From Clostridia bacterium (GTDB lineage Bacteria > Bacillota > Clostridia > Oscillospirales > Acutalibacteraceae): 8,419 bases of DNA. The DNA is taken from contig CAADUC010000008.1 in assembly GCA_900752115.1 (NCBI GenBank), positions 1-8,419 on the forward strand. The letters run 5' to 3'. Shown one piece after another: positions 5,677-8,419 of the stretch (position 1 is its first letter; the number at the start of each line of letters is the position of its first letter). The notes beneath the pieces are model-generated. The model saw only the letters and a list, made by a program, of their open reading frames with translations, ran no database searches and was not told the DNA's origin. Both the position numbers and the translations under genes were made by a program.

Positions 5677-5826
5677 ATGTACAACAACTTTTTAGGCGGC
5701 TGCGGCAATTCCTGGATCATCATCCTCATCATCATCCTCATCTGCTGCGGGTGCGGCAACAACAACGGCTGCGGGTGCGGCAACAACAGCTGCGATTGCG
5801 GCTGCAACAATGGCTGCGGCTGCTAA
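5677..5826 (+). CDS. 49-residue Cys/Gly/Asn-rich membrane mini-protein
   Basis: Short gene with a textbook ribosome binding site (AAGGAGGT, AGGAGG 9 nt from the ATG) and a terminator behind it. The product starts MYNNFLGGCGNSW, has one hydrophobic segment (about 14-24, WIIILIIILIC), then a tail made of CGCGNNN-type repeats; 11 of 49 residues are Cys. The DNA of the tail is a degenerate tandem repeat with units starting at 5746, 5770, 5791 and 5815 (21-24 nt each, consensus TGCGG-TGCGGCAACAA). The layout of an N-terminal Gly/Asn head, short hydrophobic segment and low-complexity tail recalls small sporulation or spore-coat peptides of the YjcZ type and unnamed clostridial Cys-rich peptides, but I cannot assign a family. 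Clustered Cys could bind metal or form disulfide cross-links. It stands alone between divergent mcsA and the convergent TSCPD gene. Confidence 0.8.
   Translation: MYNNFLGGCGNSWIIILIIILICCGCGNNNGCGCGNNSCDCGCNNGCGC
5746..5823 (+). repeat. Degenerate in-frame tandem repeat coding the Cys-rich tail
   Basis: Three and a half units of 24, 21, 24 and 9 nt (5746-5769, 5770-5790, 5791-5814, 5815-5823), each starting TGC and encoding C-x-C-x-N-N-type peptides. All units differ by whole codons, so the frame is kept; slippage could change the Cys count. Confidence 0.7.
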
Positions 5827-5850
5827 AACCTCTGCATAAACGCTTCCCCT

Positions 5851-5878
5851 TGCGTGCGGCGGCATTCCGCCGCACGCA
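5851..5878 (+). terminator. Hairpin after the Cys-rich gene (first of two)
   Basis: Perfect 12-bp GC-rich stem TGCGTGCGGCGG (5851-5862) / CCGCCGCACGCA (5867-5878) with a CATT loop, 25 bases past the stop. No T tract follows, so by itself it is more likely an RNA-stabilising hairpin than a terminator. Confidence 0.5.
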
Positions 5879-5897
5879 GCCCTTAACAGCCATGTGA

Positions 5898-5949
5898 AAC
5901 AGGGACTGCTGCGGAACAATCGTTTTGCAGCAGTCCCTGTTCATTTTTC
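5898..5949 (+). terminator. Terminator of the Cys-rich gene
   Basis: Perfect 15-bp stem (5898-5912 with 5927-5941; arm AACAGGGACTGCTGC), extended through two G-U pairs and AAC/GTT to a 20-bp stem with an AATC tetraloop, followed by CATTTTTC. It is a strong + strand terminator. It lies 18 bases past the stop of the convergent TSCPD gene and may also stop that transcript, although the - strand tail has only three T. Confidence 0.85.
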
Positions 5950-5959
5950 GGTATAGGGC

Positions 5960-6211
5960 TTATTGAGCCGCCAGCGCCTCGCGCAGCGCGCGGGACAGCT
6001 GATCCGGGCACGAGGTCGGACGCGGCCCGCAGGTAATTCCTTCACAGCGGCGGATCACATCACCGGCCTTCATCCCTGTCACCAGAGAGGAAATTCCCTT
6101 CGTATTGCCGTTGCAGCCTCCAATAAACTGGACCGAGCGAATCACGTCGCCATCCAGCTCAATCACAATCTGACGGGAGCAGGTTCCCTTCGTTTGGTAC
6201 GTATACCGCAT
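5960..6211 (-). CDS. TSCPD-domain (four-cysteine) protein
   Basis: An 83-residue protein of the small TSCPD family (the type with four conserved Cys, related to a C-terminal domain of some ribonucleotide reductases). Seen: Cys11 (GTCSRQI), Cys33 (GGCNGNTKGI), Cys56 and Cys61 (CEGITCGPRPTSC) and the eponymous T66-S-C-P-D70. The Cys pattern suggests metal binding; the biochemical role is unknown. The ATG at 6211 is the start: GGAGG is 8 nt upstream. A GTG three codons earlier would leave no room for a ribosome binding site and was rejected. It has its own strong promoter (6324-6352) and a roughly 105-nt leader, and may also receive read-through from the ABC genes, since no terminator separates them. 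Confidence 0.85.
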   Translation of the reverse strand: MRYTYQTKGTCSRQIVIELDGDVIRSVQFIGGCNGNTKGISSLVTGMKAGDVIRRCEGITCGPRPTSCPDQLSRALREALAAQ

Positions 6212-6276
6212 TGCCTTCACCTCCAGGGAAAGCGGGCGCGGCTGGGCAGTCGCTCAGCCAGTAGCCCGGAGAAATG

Positions 6277-6292
6277 GGCCGGCTGACCGGCC
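6277..6292 (-). promoter_or_regulatory. GC-rich hairpin in the leader of the TSCPD gene
   Basis: GGCCGG (6277-6282) / CCGGCC (6287-6292) with a 4-nt loop, within a GC-rich leader of about 105 nt (6212-6316). More pairing is possible downstream (GGGCTACTGG, GGCTGAGCG, CTGCCCAGCC). I could not match this to a known riboswitch class. Confidence 0.35.
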
Positions 6293-6323
6293 GGAGTTCT
6301 TCTGCTGCAAAAACTCTTTTCCT

Positions 6324-6352
6324 ATTATAATACAAACCTGCCTGAATAGCAA
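6324..6352 (-). promoter_or_regulatory. Sigma-A promoter of the TSCPD gene
   Basis: On the - strand: -35 TTGCTA (6347-6352), 17-nt spacer, perfect -10 TATAAT (6324-6329), giving a start near 6316. It sits 16 bases beyond the stop codon of the ABC permease gene. Confidence 0.82.
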
Positions 6353-6367
6353 ATTTTTTCTCAGCCA

Positions 6368-7174
6368 TTACACACGCAGAAGCCGTTCCGGCGTAAACGA
6401 ACGCGAAGCGATCGAAACCAAAACCGCATCCGCACCGCCCACCAGCACAGCAATCAGGAGAAGAAGGACAGGCCCCAGAGTAAACGCTCCGCTCAGCTGC
6501 GCCACAAAGAGAAGCACCACCGGCAGTACAAGGTATCCGGAGGTCTGCATCGCCTCCATGGAACTCTTGCTGCGCCCTGAAATCAGCACCATAAAGGTTA
6601 CTCCAAAAAGCGCCACAGCCGGAGCAAGCAAAAACACCAGGACAGCCCAGCTCAGATTAAAGTAAAACGGAGTCTCAAACAGGACGCTCCCGACCGCCAT
6701 GACAAGAGAAAAGGCGAACAGGGAAACAGCCTCCGCTATCAGGGAAAGAAGCGCGCACGCCGCTACCTTCGCACGAAAAATTTGCCGGAGAGAAACGGGA
6801 GCGAGGAGAAGCGTTTCCATCGTACTGTTCTCACGCTCACCGACAAAGCTGCAGGCGGCGGAAGTGGTGGACACCATCAGAGGAATCATGAGGAAAAACA
6901 TCGGCCCAAGCAGCTGCGCGACAAGATACACCATCAGCTGCCTCTCTGTCATTTCTTCCCCTGCCGCAGACTGCAGAAAAGCGAGATCGTCGCTGACGGA
7001 ACCCGCTTCCGCAGGAAGGAACCAGGCGATCGCCAGATAAAAAGCCGGAAGTACAAGACAGAGCAGGGCCGGGACCAAAATAACCGTCAAGCGGATCATC
7101 CTCGTGTGCCAGATGTTGTGAAGATCCTTCCGGATGATCGCCCGTTCACAGGGCTGCAAAACATGCTTCAGCAT
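6368..7174 (-). CDS. ABC-2 type transporter permease (NatB-like)
   Basis: A 268-residue inner-membrane permease, the channel of an exporter driven by the ATPase encoded just upstream. Seen: cytoplasmic N-terminus with ERAIIRKDLHNIW, a first membrane span (about 28-52), an extracytoplasmic loop (53-82), then spans at about 84-106, 136-162, 174-198, 214-228 and 232-255. Between spans 2 and 3 is the motif GERENSTMETLLLAPVS (112-128), the hallmark of ABC-2/NatB permeases. Six spans in 268 residues is normal for a half-permease. The ATG at 7174 overlaps the ATPase stop by 7 bases, with AGGGGG 9 nt upstream, so the two are translationally coupled. The substrate is unknown; relatives export Na+, antibiotics, peptides or polysaccharides. 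No terminator follows. Confidence 0.88.
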   Translation of the reverse strand: MLKHVLQPCERAIIRKDLHNIWHTRMIRLTVILVPALLCLVLPAFYLAIAWFLPAEAGSVSDDLAFLQSAAGEEMTERQLMVYLVAQLLGPMFFLMIPLMVSTTSAACSFVGERENSTMETLLLAPVSLRQIFRAKVAACALLSLIAEAVSLFAFSLVMAVGSVLFETPFYFNLSWAVLVFLLAPAVALFGVTFMVLISGRSKSSMEAMQTSGYLVLPVVLLFVAQLSGAFTLGPVLLLLIAVLVGGADAVLVSIASRSFTPERLLRV

Positions 7175-8082
7175 GGAGCGCTTCCCCCTTCCTCCCGATT
7201 GATAAAGCTGAAATAAACATCCTCAAGCGTGGGCGTTTCGATCCGCGCCTCGTAAACGGATCGCCCTGCGGCGATCGCTTCCCGCAGCAGACCCGGCATT
7301 TCCTCCGGGGAAGAAAGAGGACGGCGATGCCAGCCGTTCTCCAAGGTGTATCCCGCAAGCGTTTCTCCCTGCGCAAGCCGGAAAGCGGCGAAGCTTCCTC
7401 GCCCGGCAAGAGCCGCCAGCTCAGACAAGCTCCCCTCCGCCAAAAGCACACCATGATCAAGAATCCCGTAGCTGTCGCAGAGATCCTGCGCGTAGCGGAG
7501 CTGATGCGTGCACAGAAACACCGTAACGCCCTCCTGTCCCGCCTGTTCGGCGATCAGCTCGTTGACCGCCTGCGCCGACTCGGGATCCAACCCGCTGGTC
7601 GGTTCATCAAGGAAGAGCACCCGCGGCCTGCCGAGAAGAGCGCGGGCCAGCGAAAGGCGCTGCGCCATGCCGGTGGAATATTTGCCCGCCGGAAGTTTCC
7701 CCGCCCCCATCAGGTCCAGCTTTTTCAGAAGCTCCTCTCCCCTGTCCTTCGCCTGCGCCCGTGCCAAACCGCAGAGCTCACCGAAAAACAACAAATTGTC
7801 CAGCCCGCTGAGCTGCGGATACATCCGGGCGCTCTCTGTCATCACCCCACAAAGCGCATGCACCTTCTCCGCTTCCGTATGCGGATCCAATCCCATTACC
7901 GCACAGCTTCCCCGCGTCGGTGCAAGCAGCCCTGTGAACAGCTTGACCGTCGTGGTTTTCCCTGCCCCGTTCGGGCCGAGAAAGCCGAATACGCTCCCCT
8001 GAGGCAGGGCAAGCGAAAGATTCTCCAGCGCTATTTTCTCCGCAAACCGCCTGCATAATCCTTCCGATTCGATCGCGTTCAT
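7168..8082 (-). CDS. ABC transporter ATP-binding protein (CcmA/NatA-like)
   Basis: A 304-residue cytoplasmic ATPase that powers the ABC-2 permease. Seen: Walker A GPNGAGKTT (36-44), Q-loop region near 80-84 with the usual Gln replaced (GVMTES), signature YSTGMAQR (135-142; a common LSGGQ variant in this class), Walker B VLFLDEP (155-161) with catalytic Glu160, D-loop SGLD (163-166) and H-loop THQ (His193). The roughly 80-residue C-terminal extension ending TPTLEDVYFSF is typical of exporters of this class. The ATG at 8082 is chosen because GGAGG is 7 nt upstream; an in-frame ATG at 8127 lacks a ribosome binding site. It is first in the operon, behind the promoter at 8168-8196. No GntR/YtrA-type regulator gene, often found with such operons, is present in the window. 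Confidence 0.92.
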   Translation of the reverse strand: MNAIESEGLCRRFAEKIALENLSLALPQGSVFGFLGPNGAGKTTTVKLFTGLLAPTRGSCAVMGLDPHTEAEKVHALCGVMTESARMYPQLSGLDNLLFFGELCGLARAQAKDRGEELLKKLDLMGAGKLPAGKYSTGMAQRLSLARALLGRPRVLFLDEPTSGLDPESAQAVNELIAEQAGQEGVTVFLCTHQLRYAQDLCDSYGILDHGVLLAEGSLSELAALAGRGSFAAFRLAQGETLAGYTLENGWHRRPLSSPEEMPGLLREAIAAGRSVYEARIETPTLEDVYFSFINREEGGSAPC

Positions 8083-8112
8083 TCGGTTTCCTCCCTTGTC
8101 CGCTTGTATCTC

Positions 8113-8127
8113 ATGCAAGCATTGCAT
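8113..8127. repeat. Small palindrome in the ABC operon leader
   Basis: ATGCAA-GCA-TTGCAT (6+3+6), between the start site and the ribosome binding site of the ATPase gene. It could be a second operator or a small leader hairpin; support is weak. Confidence 0.3.
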
Positions 8128-8145
8128 CGCATGCCAACATCAGCA

Positions 8146-8165
8146 ATTTAGAGATTTATCTAAAT
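8146..8165. promoter_or_regulatory. 20-bp operator-like palindrome at the ABC start site
   Basis: Inverted repeat ATTTAGA (8146-8152) / TCTAAAT (8159-8165) with a 6-bp centre, covering the predicted start (near 8161) just after the -10 box. This is the classical place for a repressor. The A/T-rich site is unlike its GC-rich surroundings. The regulator is not in the window. Confidence 0.5.
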
Positions 8166-8167
8166 AG

Positions 8168-8196
8168 AATGTACCACGGAACATCAGGCTTGTCAA
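8168..8196 (-). promoter_or_regulatory. Sigma-A promoter of the ABC exporter operon
   Basis: On the - strand: consensus -35 TTGACA (8191-8196), 17-nt spacer, -10 TACATT (8168-8173). Leader of about 79 nt before the ATG at 8082. Confidence 0.85.
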
Positions 8197-8255
8197 GTAC
8201 CACGCAGCAAGCGAAGACGAAGCACCCGCACCAGACGGAGACGAGGAAAAAAGGA

Positions 8256-8273
8256 GGGGCTGTTGCAAAATAG
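8256..8273. mobile_element. Possible terminal repeat remnant of an insertion sequence
   Basis: GGGGCTGTTGCAAAATAG strongly recalls the outer ends of IS6/IS1182-type elements (GG-x-x-CTGTTGCAAA). No transposase reading frame follows before another element begins at 8322. Identified by pattern memory only. Confidence 0.35.
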
Positions 8274-8356
8274 CCTTACAAAAACATACACAAAAATCGG
8301 TCCCCGAGAAAAGCAGAACCATGAACTGCCCCCGTAAAAACGGACAATAGACAAAG

Positions 8357-8399
8357 TACCCCCTGATGTAGGAAAATATAAGTACTACATCAGGGGGTA
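8357..8399 (+). promoter_or_regulatory. RBS-sequestering hairpin at the IS left end
   Basis: Perfect 15-bp inverted repeat (8357-8371 with 8385-8399; arm TACCCCCTGATGTAG) around a 13-nt A/T-rich loop. The AGGGGG Shine-Dalgarno of the following gene (8392-8397) is inside the right arm. A read-through transcript would bury it, a known way for insertion sequences to limit transposase expression. Confidence 0.65.
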
Positions 8400-8404
8400 T
8401 TGCT

Positions 8405-8419
8405 ATGAGTAAAGGAAAT
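8405..8419 (+). CDS. First codons of a probable IS3-family transposase (OrfA), partial
   Basis: ATG at 8405 with AGGGGG 7 nt upstream opens a frame MSKGN that runs off the window edge. IS3-family OrfA proteins often begin in this way, and the position about 80 bp inside a putative terminal repeat fits. Five codons cannot prove it. Confidence 0.45.

Larger units (their letters stand above)
8322..8419 (+). mobile_element. Left end of a probable IS3-family (IS150-type) element, cut by the window edge
   Basis: From 8322 the sequence begins TGAACTGCCCCCGTAAA and soon after has CGGACAATAG, matching the TG-x-ACTG-x-x-CCC... terminal repeat pattern of the IS150 group. An ATG with a ribosome binding site follows at 8405. 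The right end and the target duplication lie outside the window (a candidate left flank is CCA at 8319-8321). Confidence 0.55.

Noticed and set aside
6159..6368. 69-codon - strand open frame overlapping the ABC permease stop by one base (TAATG)
   Set aside because: No ribosome binding site; it contains the TATAAT promoter and leader of the TSCPD gene and overlaps that gene in another frame.
8169..8270. Acidic + strand tail (SEDEAPAPDGDEEK) as the 3' end of a disrupted gene
   Set aside because: The frame is open for only about 35 codons after a stop at 8166, overlaps the - strand promoter, and has no stop codon before the IS motif; coding origin cannot be shown.
8140..8322. 60-codon - strand open frame at the right edge
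   Set aside because: It starts inside the IS end, lacks a ribosome binding site, and overlaps the ABC promoter and operator; probably chance.

Overview
The window looks like chromosomal DNA of a fairly GC-rich Firmicute, most likely a Clostridia/Oscillospirales-type gut anaerobe. The basis is strong AGGAGG ribosome binding sites, sigma-A-type promoters, an mcsA-mcsB pair, a TSCPD-domain protein, a Cys/Gly/Asn-rich mini-protein and a clostridial-type cyclophilin lipoprotein. The genus cannot be read from the sequence alone.

Layout, left to right. (1) 1-130: two hairpin terminators, one closing a + strand unit that ends off the left edge, the other facing the cyclophilin gene. (2) 331-1122 (-): secreted cyclophilin lipoprotein with a clear promoter that carries a palindrome in its spacer. 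(3) 1293-2252 (+): protein with three S1-like domains, divergent from the cyclophilin gene, followed by a 13-bp hairpin. (4) about 2310-3067: a decay zone. It holds a 3' relic of an mgtA-type Mg2+ P-type ATPase (+ strand, frameshift and amber stop) that abuts, tail to tail, the first 54 codons of an ECF-type sigma factor (- strand). (5) 3204-5463 (-): a tight operon mcsA - mcsB-like - TPR-like gene with a strong terminator. There is no ctsR in front and no clpC behind. (6) 5677-5826 (+): 49-residue Cys-rich membrane mini-protein with strong hairpins behind it. (7) 5960-6211 (-): TSCPD/4-Cys protein behind a near-consensus promoter and a roughly 105-nt GC-rich leader. (8) 6368-8082 (-): ABC-2 exporter, permease and ATPase, from a TTGACA-17-TACATT promoter with a 20-bp palindrome at the start site. 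(9) 8256-8419: insertion-sequence material, including the left end and first codons of a probable IS3-family element whose ribosome binding site lies in one arm of a perfect 15-bp hairpin.

The most notable point is the McsB homologue. It keeps the fold and the C-terminal Arg-Asp pair tied to phosphoarginine recognition, but by my alignment it has lost essentially every kinase catalytic residue: the CPT cysteine is Asp, the NEEDH glutamates are gone, the SSRIR arginines are gone, and the GEGSE loop is shortened and altered. With an intact-looking McsA before it and an unrecognised TPR-like protein after it, the operon could encode a phosphoarginine reader or adaptor module rather than an arginine kinase. 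This is an inference from alignment by memory and needs a proper structural alignment.
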